NCBI RefSeq assembly: GCF_002355595.1
Contig: NZ_AP017422.1
Coordinates: 4,030,001-4,094,000, forward strand
DNA from: Filimonas lacunae
GTDB taxonomy: Bacteria; Bacteroidota; Bacteroidia; Chitinophagales; Chitinophagaceae
DNA: 64,000 nt
Reading direction: 5' to 3'
The notes under the pieces were generated by a model that saw only the letters and a list, made by a program, of their open reading frames with translations, did not search any database and had not been told where the DNA came from. Of this stretch, positions 27,440 to 35,219 are shown in pieces (the first letter of the stretch is position 1; each line of letters starts with the position of its first letter). Made by a program: the position numbers and the translations under genes.

Positions 27440-27766
27440 ATGAGTTGGTTGATTCTGATTATTGCCGGTTTATTTGAAGTGGCTTTTGCATCCTGCCTGG
27501 GTAAAGCACAAACCACATCCGGCAATGCAGCCTATATGTGGTACACAGGCTTTGTAGTGGCATTAACGGGCAGCATGCTGTTGCTGATGAAAGCCGTTCA
27601 GCAATTACCCATTGGCACCGCTTATGCTGTATGGACAGGCATTGGTGCAGTAGGCACTGCACTGGTAGGTATTCTTATATTCAAAGAGCCCGTTCACTTC
27701 TGGCGCGTATTTTTTATTATCACACTTATTGGTTCTGTGATAGGGCTCAAAGCAGTATCCCATTAA
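27440..27766 (+). CDS. sugE: SMR-family exporter, SugE/Gdx type (guanidinium export)
   Basis: A 108-residue protein with four transmembrane helices. The conserved membrane glutamate is E14 in 'IAGLFEVAFAS', and the region 'LPIGTAYAVWTGIGAVGTAL' is diagnostic of the SugE/Gdx branch of small multidrug resistance proteins, which export guanidinium in exchange for protons as dual-topology dimers. No guanidine riboswitch is visible in the 68 bp before the gene. It probably shares a transcript with, or is regulated by, the preceding Crp gene. Confidence 0.88.
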   Translation: MSWLILIIAGLFEVAFASCLGKAQTTSGNAAYMWYTGFVVALTGSMLLLMKAVQQLPIGTAYAVWTGIGAVGTALVGILIFKEPVHFWRVFFIITLIGSVIGLKAVSH

Positions 27767-27767
27767 T

Positions 27768-28307
27768 TCAACATCCCACCTCCTTCCGCAACAAATCAAT
27801 CACCTTCCATAAATGATGGCACTGCGCAATATCTTTTACCGGCGATAAATCCAGTAATGTATTACGTATAGCATTTAACTGTTCCAGAGAAGGCGCCGCC
27901 ACACCCGGCAAACATACCAGGCAGGCTATCGCCGTTTTTAAGGTGGTGGCTTTCATGCGCATGCTATGGGGCGAATAACGCGCCGGGTGCAAATGCACAT
28001 ATTGTCCGGGTTCAATACCACGCAGCAATATCCATTGAGAAGCATCTGATAGTATTATTTTGCGATATCCCTCTCCTTCCGCCAGCCAGTGCAGATAATC
28101 CCGCTCACTGTTCACCGGCAATTGCGCTACCACTTCTTCAAAAAGCACAGGCACATCCAGCAAACCATAATACACATCCATCTGCGAATTACCCAGCACC
28201 TTCACGCTACCCGCAACAGATGCTTCCGTTGCCTGCTGCGCCAGGCGCAATATACTGGCGCGGTGATGCTTTAACTCATTGAATAATATATTTACTGCAG
28301 AGATCAT
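27768..28307 (-). CDS. Uncharacterised 179-residue cytosolic protein
   Basis: I do not recognise the family. The protein begins with a helix-rich part ('FNELKHHRASILRLAQQ') and continues with mixed beta strands ('YRKIILSDASQWILLRG', 'QYVHLHPARYSPHS') and a C-terminal helical segment. No signal peptide or membrane helix is seen. The start is set at 28307: a perfect -7 element lies at 28323-28330 just upstream, and the longer frame to 28550 would overlap the divergent gene at 28449. It converges with the SMR gene, ending 1 bp after its stop. Confidence 0.7.
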   Translation of the reverse strand: MISAVNILFNELKHHRASILRLAQQATEASVAGSVKVLGNSQMDVYYGLLDVPVLFEEVVAQLPVNSERDYLHWLAEGEGYRKIILSDASQWILLRGIEPGQYVHLHPARYSPHSMRMKATTLKTAIACLVCLPGVAAPSLEQLNAIRNTLLDLSPVKDIAQCHHLWKVIDLLRKEVGC

Positions 28308-28322
28308 GTTAATATAAATACT

Positions 28323-28330
28323 CAAACATA
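28323..28330 (-). promoter_or_regulatory. -7 element for the 179-residue protein gene
   Basis: On the minus strand it reads TATGTTTG (TAnnTTTG), 15 bp before the ATG at 28307. It supports the shorter start. Confidence 0.45.
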
Positions 28331-28448
28331 CTACATTTAAGCAGCGCCACATCACCTTTCTGCCATTGCTGGTAACACTTCTCACCATAGCAATACCACG
28401 GCATTCATAAAATAGCCTTATTTTTAGTAAGTTAAAAATCACACTAGC

Positions 28449-29555
28449 ATGAGCCTTTTTAAAAACATCTTTAAAAACAAAGACACCGATACTCCACCTG
28501 TCCCCGTCCGTTCTTATGAAGATTTCTGGAACTGGTTTGCAGCCAATCAACAGGTATTCTATAACGTAGTAAAAGAACGCGGCGATATAAGAGCCGTGTT
28601 CTTTGCCCCGTTAAGTGAAAAACTGGATCAGCTAAAAGAAGGATATCATTTTCTTACGGGCATCAACAACGAAAATATTGCAGAGCTGATCTTTACCGCC
28701 GACGGCGTTGTTAAGAATGTAGTATTTGTAGAAGAACTGGTGCAGGCAGCCCCTGCAATGGAAAACTGGAAAATCATCTCACTAAAGCCAGCAGTAAAGA
28801 TTGAAGACACTGTTATTGACATGGATGGCTTTGCATTCAGCAGCAACAACATTCACTTCTATGCAAACGACACCCCCGCATGTCCCGATGAAATAGACAT
28901 CACCGTTGTTCACAACGATTTTACCCCTGAAAACAAAGATGCTATTGTAAACGGCACTTACATTTTCCTGGACAATTACCTGGGCGAGCTGGACTTTATC
29001 AATAACATCGACAGCCTTGCTATCATTGGCCCTGCTGATGCTACCCGGGATCTCATTCCCATCAGTAAACTGAAAGACTTTCTAATCTGGCGTCAGAAAG
29101 AGTTTGTAGAAAAATACGATGGCATCGCATACGATTCCGGCCAGGACAGCTTTTCTGTATTTGAAGCCAGCTTTGAAGATGGTGGCAAACTGTTTGCCCT
29201 GATAAATATGCACCTGCTAAGCTGGGAAGGGCAGGTATCGCACCCCTGGATGGCTATACTCATTATCAGGTTCGGAGCGGAGGGTGCATTTGGTCTTAGC
29301 GAAAACGACTATGCACTGCTAAACACCATAGAAGATGAAATAATGGCTGAAATTACCAGTGAAGATGGCATTGTAAACATAGGACGCCAAACCGTTTCCA
29401 ATGAAAGGGAAGTGTACTTTGCAGCTAAAGACTTCCGCAAAATATCCAAACTGCTTTATCATACTCAACTGAAATATGCCAGCAATTTCACTATCGGTTA
29501 CGACCTCTATAAAGACAAGTACTGGCAATCGATGAACAGGTATAAACAATCGTAA
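28449..29555 (+). CDS. Uncharacterised 368-residue cytosolic protein
   Basis: Not firmly recognised; the N-terminal part ('DFWNWFAANQQVFYNVVK', 'FAPLSEKLDQLKEGYHFLTG') recalls DUF695-type proteins, but I cannot confirm that. It is acidic and soluble, with no signal peptide. The last third ('AEITSEDGIVNIGRQTVSN') looks like the DUF695 ending. Single gene, ending at a strong bidirectional terminator. The upstream 'TATTTTTA' is one base off the -7 consensus. Confidence 0.7.
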   Translation: MSLFKNIFKNKDTDTPPVPVRSYEDFWNWFAANQQVFYNVVKERGDIRAVFFAPLSEKLDQLKEGYHFLTGINNENIAELIFTADGVVKNVVFVEELVQAAPAMENWKIISLKPAVKIEDTVIDMDGFAFSSNNIHFYANDTPACPDEIDITVVHNDFTPENKDAIVNGTYIFLDNYLGELDFINNIDSLAIIGPADATRDLIPISKLKDFLIWRQKEFVEKYDGIAYDSGQDSFSVFEASFEDGGKLFALINMHLLSWEGQVSHPWMAILIIRFGAEGAFGLSENDYALLNTIEDEIMAEITSEDGIVNIGRQTVSNEREVYFAAKDFRKISKLLYHTQLKYASNFTIGYDLYKDKYWQSMNRYKQS

Positions 29556-29578
29556 CACCTGCCTACCTGCGTTATATA

Positions 29579-29620
29579 AAAAAAGGCTGTCTCCATTATA
29601 TGTTTGAGACAGCCTTTTTT
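29579..29620. terminator. Bidirectional hairpin terminator
   Basis: GGCTGTCTC (29585-29593) and GAGACAGCC (29606-29614), extended by an A-run on the left and a T-run on the right. It sits between convergent genes ending at 29555 and 29625. Confidence 0.88.
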
Positions 29621-29624
29621 CTTT

Positions 29625-30173
29625 TTAGTCTTTTAACCCGAGATACGCTTTTACCGCGGCATAATCAGACCAGTTTACCGAATCGACTTTCCTTGCATGC
29701 GTATTGCCTGGCACAATCATGTACCGGTATTGTTGATACTTTACACCACTGTTAGAGAGAAAAGTACCCACGTTCGCATTGGAATACAAATCAATCGTCT
29801 GCACAGAGGTCGATGCCTGAATGTAAAGGCCGGAGGTGGCAGAATAATAAGGCAATGAAAAAACAACAGGATTAGTTGCATCCTGAGAGTTGATATACAC
29901 TTTTACATCTGCGGTATTCAACAGCGCCAATGTAAGTTTAGGCACATTGATAGTGGCATAATATCCTATGGTATCAATACCACCACCTGAAGTATGTATG
30001 GTATCTGCCTTATACGACACATCCAGCCAATCAGAATAGAACACAGAATCACCTGAGGTACCGGCAGGACCAGCAGGCCCCTGTGCGCCTTCTTTACTAC
30101 AAGAAACCAGGAATACAACAAAAAATAGTCCCGACAACAGAACTAAAGGAGAAATAAGATTACGTCTTTTCAT
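29625..30173 (-). CDS. Lipoprotein with short collagen-like segment, function unknown
   Basis: A 182-residue lipoprotein. The start is set at MKRRNLISP (30173), which gives a normal signal peptide with lipobox F-L-V-S-C (Cys 25). Right after the cysteine is 'KEGAQGPAGPAGTSGDS', a short collagen-like G-P-A repeat often found next to the lipid anchor in Bacteroidota surface proteins. The remaining 140 residues are beta-rich. Family not recognised. Single gene with a terminator. Confidence 0.75.
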   Translation of the reverse strand: MKRRNLISPLVLLSGLFFVVFLVSCSKEGAQGPAGPAGTSGDSVFYSDWLDVSYKADTIHTSGGGIDTIGYYATINVPKLTLALLNTADVKVYINSQDATNPVVFSLPYYSATSGLYIQASTSVQTIDLYSNANVGTFLSNSGVKYQQYRYMIVPGNTHARKVDSVNWSDYAAVKAYLGLKD

Positions 30174-30312
30174 ATCTGAGTTAGTATTAACGGCATAAAA
30201 GGTGAAGGGTTTCATGCCTGATGATAATTTAAGGCAGCTAAAGTACAACTAATAACAGATAACACATCGCACCCCATTTTTTGCACAAACGCGTATATTA
30301 CTCCATAAAGAA

Positions 30313-30346
30313 AGAGACTGTTCCCATTATTTAGGAAACAGTCTCT
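30313..30346 (-). terminator. Hairpin terminator after ohr
   Basis: AGAGACTGTT and AACAGTCTCT pair around a 13-14 nt loop. It follows the ohr stop by about 30 bp on the minus strand. Confidence 0.65.
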
Positions 30347-30377
30347 GCAACGCTACTACCTAACCACGTTATCTCAC

Positions 30378-30836
30378 TTAAACCGTAACATAAATACTCA
30401 CATTAATATTCCCCCTGGTGGCTTTGGAATAAGGACAGGTAAGGTGGGCCGCTTCTACCAGCATTTGCGCCTGCTCTTCTATCAATCCGGGTAGGTTTAC
30501 CTGCAAACGGGCCTGTAACAAAAAGCCCTCTTCTGCTGTTGCCAGATCCACTTCTGTATCCACCGAAACCTCCTCCGGCAATTGCACGCCCAATCGCACA
30601 GCATTGTGTTTCATAGCCCCGATAAAGCAGGCCGACCATCCGGCTGCAAACAGCTGTTCCGGATTAGTGCCTGTTCCTTTAGCTCCCGGAGAAGTAAGCC
30701 CGGTTTGCAATCTGCCATCTTCACTTTTCGCATAGCCGTCGCGGCCACCTGTAACATGTACCCTTCCTGTATATAACACTTTGGAAACTTCGATAGGTGT
30801 GGTGTCTGCTGTATTTAATACTTTAACCTGTGTCAT
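30378..30836 (-). CDS. ohr: Organic hydroperoxide resistance protein (OsmC/Ohr family)
   Basis: A 152-residue Ohr peroxidase. The peroxidatic C70 lies in 'GWSACFIGAM' and the resolving C134 in 'HLTCPYSKATRGN', both at family positions. 'LYTGRVHVTGGRDG' and 'GTNPEQLFAAG' are Ohr hallmarks that separate it from OsmC. Ohr reduces organic and lipid hydroperoxides using dihydrolipoamide-type thiols in the cytosol. The start is set at MTQVKVLN (30836), three codons inside the longest frame. A perfect -7 element lies 20 bp upstream. Next to it is an unrelated SDR gene; no OhrR-type MarR regulator is adjacent. Confidence 0.93.
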   Translation of the reverse strand: MTQVKVLNTADTTPIEVSKVLYTGRVHVTGGRDGYAKSEDGRLQTGLTSPGAKGTGTNPEQLFAAGWSACFIGAMKHNAVRLGVQLPEEVSVDTEVDLATAEEGFLLQARLQVNLPGLIEEQAQMLVEAAHLTCPYSKATRGNINVSIYVTV

Positions 30837-30855
30837 AATGATCAATTTTATAACT

Positions 30856-30863
30856 CAAAAGTA
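30856..30863 (-). promoter_or_regulatory. -7 element of ohr
   Basis: The minus strand reads TACTTTTG, a perfect TAnnTTTG, 19 bp before the ohr ATG at 30836. Confidence 0.55.
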
Positions 30864-30946
30864 TAGCTACCGGCAGCCCAGGGAAAGGCACAATATCTTC
30901 AACTGGACATTTTGCACCGTCAACCGGAAATACCGGGGCATGAACC

Positions 30947-31690
30947 CTACAAACGCATCCCGCCATCCATAATAAATTCCGAACCGGTAATGAAAGAAGA
31001 AGCATCACTACATAAATGTGTTACCATTCTGGCCACATCTTCCGCCTTACCCATATGATGCAAAGGCACGCGGTCAATAATCCACGACTTCACTGCCTTT
31101 AACCCTTCTTCGGTGTAACCTGCTTTGCTTAATATATCTGTTTCAATGGGACCAGGACTTACTGCATTCACACGAATATGCCGTGGGGCCAGTTCAACAG
31201 CAGCAATTTTAGTGATAGCATTGAGCGCCGCCTTGCTGGAAGAATAAATAGAATTATTGGCTCCATTCATACTGGCCGTATTAGAAGATAACATCACCAC
31301 CGATGCCCCATCTTTTAAAAGCGGAATAAACCTGCTTAATGTAAAATAAGCTCCCTTGAAATTGATATCTAATACATAATCAAAGTTTTCTTCCGTAGCA
31401 TTTTCCACTGAAGAAGAACTTCCTACCACACCAGCATTCACAAACAGGATATCAATGCTGCTATGCGCCACCTTTACATCGGCCACCAGTTTTTCAATAG
31501 CAGGCAGGCTACCCTGATCGGCAACTATACCGGTAACTCCTAATTCAGCAGCGGCTGCTTCTACCGCTTCCTTACGGCGGCCAGTGATAATCACCTCAGC
31601 ACCCTGCTCTTTCAATTCTTTTGCAGTTGCATAACCAATACCACTGTTCCCGCCTGTAACCACTGCTACTTTTCCTTTCAAATCTTTCAT
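30947..31690 (-). CDS. Short-chain dehydrogenase/reductase (classical SDR)
   Basis: A 247-residue classical SDR. Cofactor motif 'VTGGNSGIGYATAKEL' (about 11-26), 'NAG' in 'ILFVNAGVVGS', catalytic Ser in 'VVMLSSNTASM', Y-x-x-x-K as 'YSSSK', and C-terminal 'SSFITGSEFIMDGGMRL'. These enzymes reduce or oxidise small carbonyls with NAD(P). It is divergent from the HxlR-type regulator, with overlapping promoters in a 79-bp gap, so that regulator very probably controls it in response to electrophiles or quinones. The substrate is not deducible. Confidence 0.9.
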   Translation of the reverse strand: MKDLKGKVAVVTGGNSGIGYATAKELKEQGAEVIITGRRKEAVEAAAAELGVTGIVADQGSLPAIEKLVADVKVAHSSIDILFVNAGVVGSSSSVENATEENFDYVLDINFKGAYFTLSRFIPLLKDGASVVMLSSNTASMNGANNSIYSSSKAALNAITKIAAVELAPRHIRVNAVSPGPIETDILSKAGYTEEGLKAVKSWIIDRVPLHHMGKAEDVARMVTHLCSDASSFITGSEFIMDGGMRL

Positions 31691-31713
31691 TGCAAATAAA
31701 TTTTATTATTTGG

Positions 31714-31721
31714 CAAAGCTA
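31714..31721 (-). promoter_or_regulatory. -7 element of the SDR gene
   Basis: TAGCTTTG on the minus strand, 23 bp before the ATG at 31690. It lies 15 bp from the opposing -7 element of the HxlR gene. Confidence 0.55.
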
Positions 31722-31735
31722 TCTACCCTTTGGTA

Positions 31736-31743
31736 TAACTTTG
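31736..31743 (+). promoter_or_regulatory. -7 element of the HxlR-type regulator gene
   Basis: TAACTTTG on the plus strand, with a TTTG at 31709-31712 that can serve as the -33 element. The ATG at 31770 is 26 bp downstream. It overlaps the divergent SDR promoter region, so one bound regulator could block both. Confidence 0.6.
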
Positions 31744-31769
31744 TAACCGGTATCATTCATGTAATCAAA

Positions 31770-32147
31770 ATGAGCAGTACAAAACGCGAAAAACTGGCAA
31801 AGGAAGTATTAGGTCATCCACGTGATCCAAAGGCAGAAGTACAGGCCTTGCAGGATGCTATTTATGTGATCGGCGGTAAATGGAAACTACCTATTATCAA
31901 TTCCATCTGTAACGGCAACAAACGTTTCCGGGAAATTGAGCGCAGTATTCCCGGTATCACTACCCGCATGCTTTCCAGGGAGCTAAAAGAAATGGAACTG
32001 AACCAGTTAATACTGCGCACCGTGTCCGATCTCAATCCCGCCAGCGTGGAATATACCGCTACAGATTACTGTTATTCCTTTGCAGATATCATACTGGCTA
32101 TGATAAAATGGGGCAAAGACCATCAGAAACGGATTAAAGGACGCTGA
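31770..32147 (+). CDS. HxlR-family transcriptional regulator
   Basis: A 125-residue winged helix protein. The HxlR pattern is complete: 'ALQDAIYVIGGKWKLPIINSI', 'FREIERSIPGITTRMLSRELKEME' (quoted in part as the recognition helix), and 'VEYTATDYCYSFADIILAM'. HxlR proteins respond to aldehydes, quinones or disulfide stress. It lacks the N-terminal cysteine of the classical redox sensors such as HypR, so the signal may differ. The start at 31770 (MSSTKREK) is set downstream of its -7 element; the frame is open 20 codons further but that would lie over the promoter. Divergent from an SDR gene. Confidence 0.9.
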   Translation: MSSTKREKLAKEVLGHPRDPKAEVQALQDAIYVIGGKWKLPIINSICNGNKRFREIERSIPGITTRMLSRELKEMELNQLILRTVSDLNPASVEYTATDYCYSFADIILAMIKWGKDHQKRIKGR

Positions 32148-32288
32148 TGGCAACACCCGCCTTCCGGCATGAAGTGCGGGATTGTCTAACTGGCTCCCTC
32201 ATCTGTCCACTTCAACAACTTGCTGCTATGAAACTGACCAGGTTCAGCACAATTTTGTGTCATCAAACAAACACAAAAAACCAACGTT

Positions 32289-32708
32289 ATGAACTTACAA
32301 ATTTCAAAAGCAATCTACTGGTCAGGTGCAATTTTTATGTCTTTATGGTTTGGAGCCAGCGGTTATTTCGAGCTTACGCACAACCCGATTGTATGGGGCA
32401 TTACACAACAACTCGGCTACCCTGCTCATTTCATTTACATCCTGGGCGTATTTAAATTATCCGGTATCGTAGTGTTATTAACCCCTGGCAAATTGTTACG
32501 TTTAAAAGAATGGGTATTTGCAGGCATCTTTTTCGATATCCTGTTTGCCTTCCTCTCTAAAATTGCCGTACTGGGCTTTAGTGCTGCTATCGATGCGGTG
32601 GTTGCCTTTACCGTTATCTCCGTTACCTATGTAATGTTCAGGAAATTGTATCCTGCCACTTACACAAAAGCACAACCAGCTACTACTCATCAGCCTGTTC
32701 ATATGTAA
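32289..32708 (+). CDS. DoxX-like family membrane protein
   Basis: A 139-residue protein with four transmembrane helices and the DoxX-like pattern 'SLWFGASGYFELTHNP', 'LGYPAHFIYILGVFKLSG' and 'FAGIFFDILFAFLS'. DoxX-like proteins are small membrane subunits tied to thiosulfate or thiol redox in some species; here function is unassigned. A promoter of the CAnnTTTG type lies at 32250-32257. The alpha/beta hydrolase follows 58 bp later and may be co-transcribed. Confidence 0.85.
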   Translation: MNLQISKAIYWSGAIFMSLWFGASGYFELTHNPIVWGITQQLGYPAHFIYILGVFKLSGIVVLLTPGKLLRLKEWVFAGIFFDILFAFLSKIAVLGFSAAIDAVVAFTVISVTYVMFRKLYPATYTKAQPATTHQPVHM

Positions 32709-32766
32709 TGAACGGCTGATGCCTTCCGGCCACCACTTTATCACTTATACTACTAAAACCAAAGCC

Positions 32767-33813
32767 ATGAATACTTTACATAAAACCAACCGTTTCGCAA
32801 CTTTCATCCTGTTACTGGTAATACTTACCTGCGTAAGCACTACCTCCACCCTGGCAGCAGGCCAACAACCAGATTCCACTTTCGCGGTGGCCGGCAATGA
32901 TGCACAATATGCTTTTCAACATCTTAAACAAATAAAAGCAGGTGTATTAAATGTGGGCTATGCCGAAGTTGGCCCTGCCAACGGTGAGCCAGTTATCCTG
33001 TTACATGGATGGCCGTATGATATCACCAGTTTCACCGCCGCCTCCGGGTTACTGGCCGCAAAAGGATACCATGTATATGTACCTTACCTGCGTGGATACG
33101 GCACCACACAATTCCTTTCAGCACAAACCATGCGCAATGGCCAGCAAGCCGCCATTGCTGCAGATATCATCGCCTTTATGGATGCCTTACAAATCAACAA
33201 AGCTGTGATAGGTGGCTTTGACTGGGGTGCACGCACCGCCGATATTATAGCCGCTTTATGGCCCGAACGCTGCAAAGCCCTGGTATCGGTAAGCGGTTAC
33301 CTTATTGGCAGCCAGCAAGCCAACAAAGCACCCTTAGCGCCCCAGGCCGAGCTTTCCTGGTGGTATCAATACTACTTTGCCACCGAACGCGGCCAAGCCG
33401 GTTACCAGGCGCATACCAACGAATTCAACCGGTTAATCTGGCAAACCGCTTCTCCGCAATGGCATTTTTCTGATAGCACTTTTGCACAGGCAGCCACCGC
33501 TTTTAACAATCCCGATCATGTTGCCATTGTAATACATAATTACCGCTGGCGCCTGGGCATTGCCACCGGAGAAGCACAATACGATACACTGGAAAAAAGG
33601 CTCGCAGCCAGCCCCGCCATTACAGTACCCGCTGTTACCCTGGAAGGCGATGCCAACGGCGCGCCCCACCCGGCACCAGCCGCCTATGCAGCAAAATTCA
33701 CCGGCAAATATGCGCACCACACTATTACAGGCGGCATAGGCCACAATCTTCCGCAGGAAGCACCGCAAGCCTTTGCCGATGCCATCATCGAAGCCAACCA
33801 TTTAGCACAATAA
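32767..33813 (+). CDS. Secreted alpha/beta hydrolase, epoxide hydrolase/haloalkane dehalogenase-like
   Basis: A 348-residue exported protein (signal peptide about 1-31). The core has the 'LLHGWPYD' oxyanion motif (about 78-85) and an aspartate nucleophile, D152, in 'GGFDWGARTADI'. That aspartate is the mark of epoxide hydrolases and haloalkane dehalogenases and differs from the serine of esterases. The catalytic His is in 'GGIGHNLPQEAP' near the end. The start is MNTLHKTN (32767), because the frame upstream lacks a signal peptide. The periplasmic site is unusual for an epoxide hydrolase. It lies with the DoxX gene and ends at a good terminator. Confidence 0.85.
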   Translation: MNTLHKTNRFATFILLLVILTCVSTTSTLAAGQQPDSTFAVAGNDAQYAFQHLKQIKAGVLNVGYAEVGPANGEPVILLHGWPYDITSFTAASGLLAAKGYHVYVPYLRGYGTTQFLSAQTMRNGQQAAIAADIIAFMDALQINKAVIGGFDWGARTADIIAALWPERCKALVSVSGYLIGSQQANKAPLAPQAELSWWYQYYFATERGQAGYQAHTNEFNRLIWQTASPQWHFSDSTFAQAATAFNNPDHVAIVIHNYRWRLGIATGEAQYDTLEKRLAASPAITVPAVTLEGDANGAPHPAPAAYAAKFTGKYAHHTITGGIGHNLPQEAPQAFADAIIEANHLAQ

Positions 33814-33829
33814 ACAACAATCCTATATC

Positions 33830-33862
33830 AAAGCCTTCCTTTCCCGTAAAGGAGGGCTTTTT
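33830..33862 (+). terminator. Rho-independent terminator
   Basis: AAAGCCTTCCTTT and AAAGGAGGGCTTT pair over 13 bp with one G-T and a 5-nt loop, then a T-run. It follows the hydrolase stop by 16 bp. Confidence 0.85.
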
Positions 33863-33908
33863 CTTTACCCGGATTTTTTCTTTACTTTTAAACTGAACAA
33901 CTATTCCT

Positions 33909-34058
33909 ATGTCGCCACACATGCACATACCCATCCCCGCAAAGCTGCAACCCTATGTAGCACAGGTTTGGTATGTAGAAAGGGCACTGGGCCAAAAACC
34001 GGCTGTTTTCTCAGCGTTCCTTCAAAAGGCTTTTGCAAATGAGGGAGCAGCAGTATAA
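33909..34058 (+). pseudogene. Possible remnant of an AraC-family regulator N-terminus
   Basis: A 49-codon frame starting ATGTCGCC. The first 22 residues, with 'MHIPIPAKLQPYVAQVWYVE', look like the opening of AraC-type sensory domains (P-P-x-x-L-x-P-Y-V-x-x-Y-W). After that the sequence loses similarity and stops. No continuation is visible before the convergent monooxygenase gene at 34104. Either a deletion or frameshift decayed the gene, or it is a short orphan. Confidence is low because only the first part is recognisable. Confidence 0.35.
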
Positions 34059-34103
34059 ATAATTATATTGGGGGCTGTTTGATATAACTTCAACGCTATG
34101 CAA

Positions 34104-35219
34104 TCAGCCGCCCAACCTGCTGCCTGCCGCCAGTTGTTTGCCATGCGCCATTAGTGCCAGCGCGTGCCTGGTCTGGTGTTCATTCCAATGAGCGAGAGCA
34201 TCAGCAATAGTATTGAAATCTTTTAAATCGGTGGCTAAAGCAATAGCATCCCGGAATGCTTTAGCGGTTCCCGAAGCGGTATGTGGCCGCACTACAAAAG
34301 CGGCATCGCCTAACACAACCAGGCGACCATCATACATTCGGGGAACGGCCAGATCCATTATCACCTGCACAAAGGGTTTGTCTGTTTGTACTACTCTGTC
34401 TGCCAGTATAGGGGGAAGGGAAAGGGCAGCTTCTTTGTGCAACTCCTCTACACTGTTCGCACTTAACAATCCTGCGGGTACAGCGTATCCTCTTCTGTGG
34501 CCATTCTTATCTGTCATCAGCTTATCCAAAGCTTCCGGTGTTTTATTCTGATACCATACCCAGTTATATAACCGCTTGCCCGCTTCCAGTTCCCCGCCAG
34601 GGCCTGGCACCATATAACTGAGCATATGCGAGTGATCATAAGGATATAAAGAGAAAGTATCGGCAAAGAAATGCACGGCTTCAGCAGGCAGTTCACTTTC
34701 CGGAATCAATCCGCGGTAAGCTACATAACCTGCATACTGTGGCTGTATGCCCGGCAACATAAATGCCCGTACTGTAGAACCATAGCCATCTGCACCTACT
34801 ACCAGGTCTGCAGTTTTAATCTGTCCGTTGCGAAAACTAACCACTACATCATCCTGGGTTTGCAACAGGGTTTCTACCTCAAACCCAAAGTGATACCTGC
34901 TGGCAGGAAAATAATCCTTCAACTGCCGCCAGATATAGTTCCACGAAGTAAAAACGGTATTGTTGGGATAAGTTAACACAGCACGGCCCTTACTATCCAG
35001 TATCTGGCGGCGACTGGCAGGTACTCCCAATAAGGCTTTAGGCGAAATACCCAATTCCATCTGGTACTCCATCATATCATGCTGTATCACCAGCCCTGCT
35101 CCCCTGTCCTGCAAATCATGCGCACTTCTTTCATAAATCTCTACATCAAAGCCCTGCTGCAACAGCGCTATTCCGGTATGCAGTCCGCCAATGGAACCGC
35201 CTATTACTATTACTTTCAT
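34104..35219 (-). CDS. FAD-dependent aromatic-ring-type monooxygenase
   Basis: A 371-residue class A flavin monooxygenase. FAD-binding GxGxxG variant 'VIGGSIGGLHTGIAL' (4-18), 'YERS' with the ribose-binding Glu, the DG motif 'VVGADGYGSTVR', and the GD motif 'VVLGDAAFVVRPHTASGT'. 'PQYAGYVAYRGLIPESELP' resembles 2,6-dihydroxypyridine 3-hydroxylases. It inserts oxygen into an aromatic or heteroaromatic compound using NAD(P)H. Its start overlaps the MFS gene stop by 4 bp (ATGA), so the two are translationally coupled: export plus oxidation of one compound is plausible, and TetX-like drug inactivation cannot be excluded. Confidence 0.88.
   Translation of the reverse strand: MKVIVIGGSIGGLHTGIALLQQGFDVEIYERSAHDLQDRGAGLVIQHDMMEYQMELGISPKALLGVPASRRQILDSKGRAVLTYPNNTVFTSWNYIWRQLKDYFPASRYHFGFEVETLLQTQDDVVVSFRNGQIKTADLVVGADGYGSTVRAFMLPGIQPQYAGYVAYRGLIPESELPAEAVHFFADTFSLYPYDHSHMLSYMVPGPGGELEAGKRLYNWVWYQNKTPEALDKLMTDKNGHRRGYAVPAGLLSANSVEELHKEAALSLPPILADRVVQTDKPFVQVIMDLAVPRMYDGRLVVLGDAAFVVRPHTASGTAKAFRDAIALATDLKDFNTIADALAHWNEHQTRHALALMAHGKQLAAGSRLGG

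Noticed and set aside
27768-28550. 260-codon form of the protein on the minus strand
   Set aside because: It would overlap the divergent gene at 28449; a perfect -7 element at 28323-28330 supports the 179-residue form starting at 28307.
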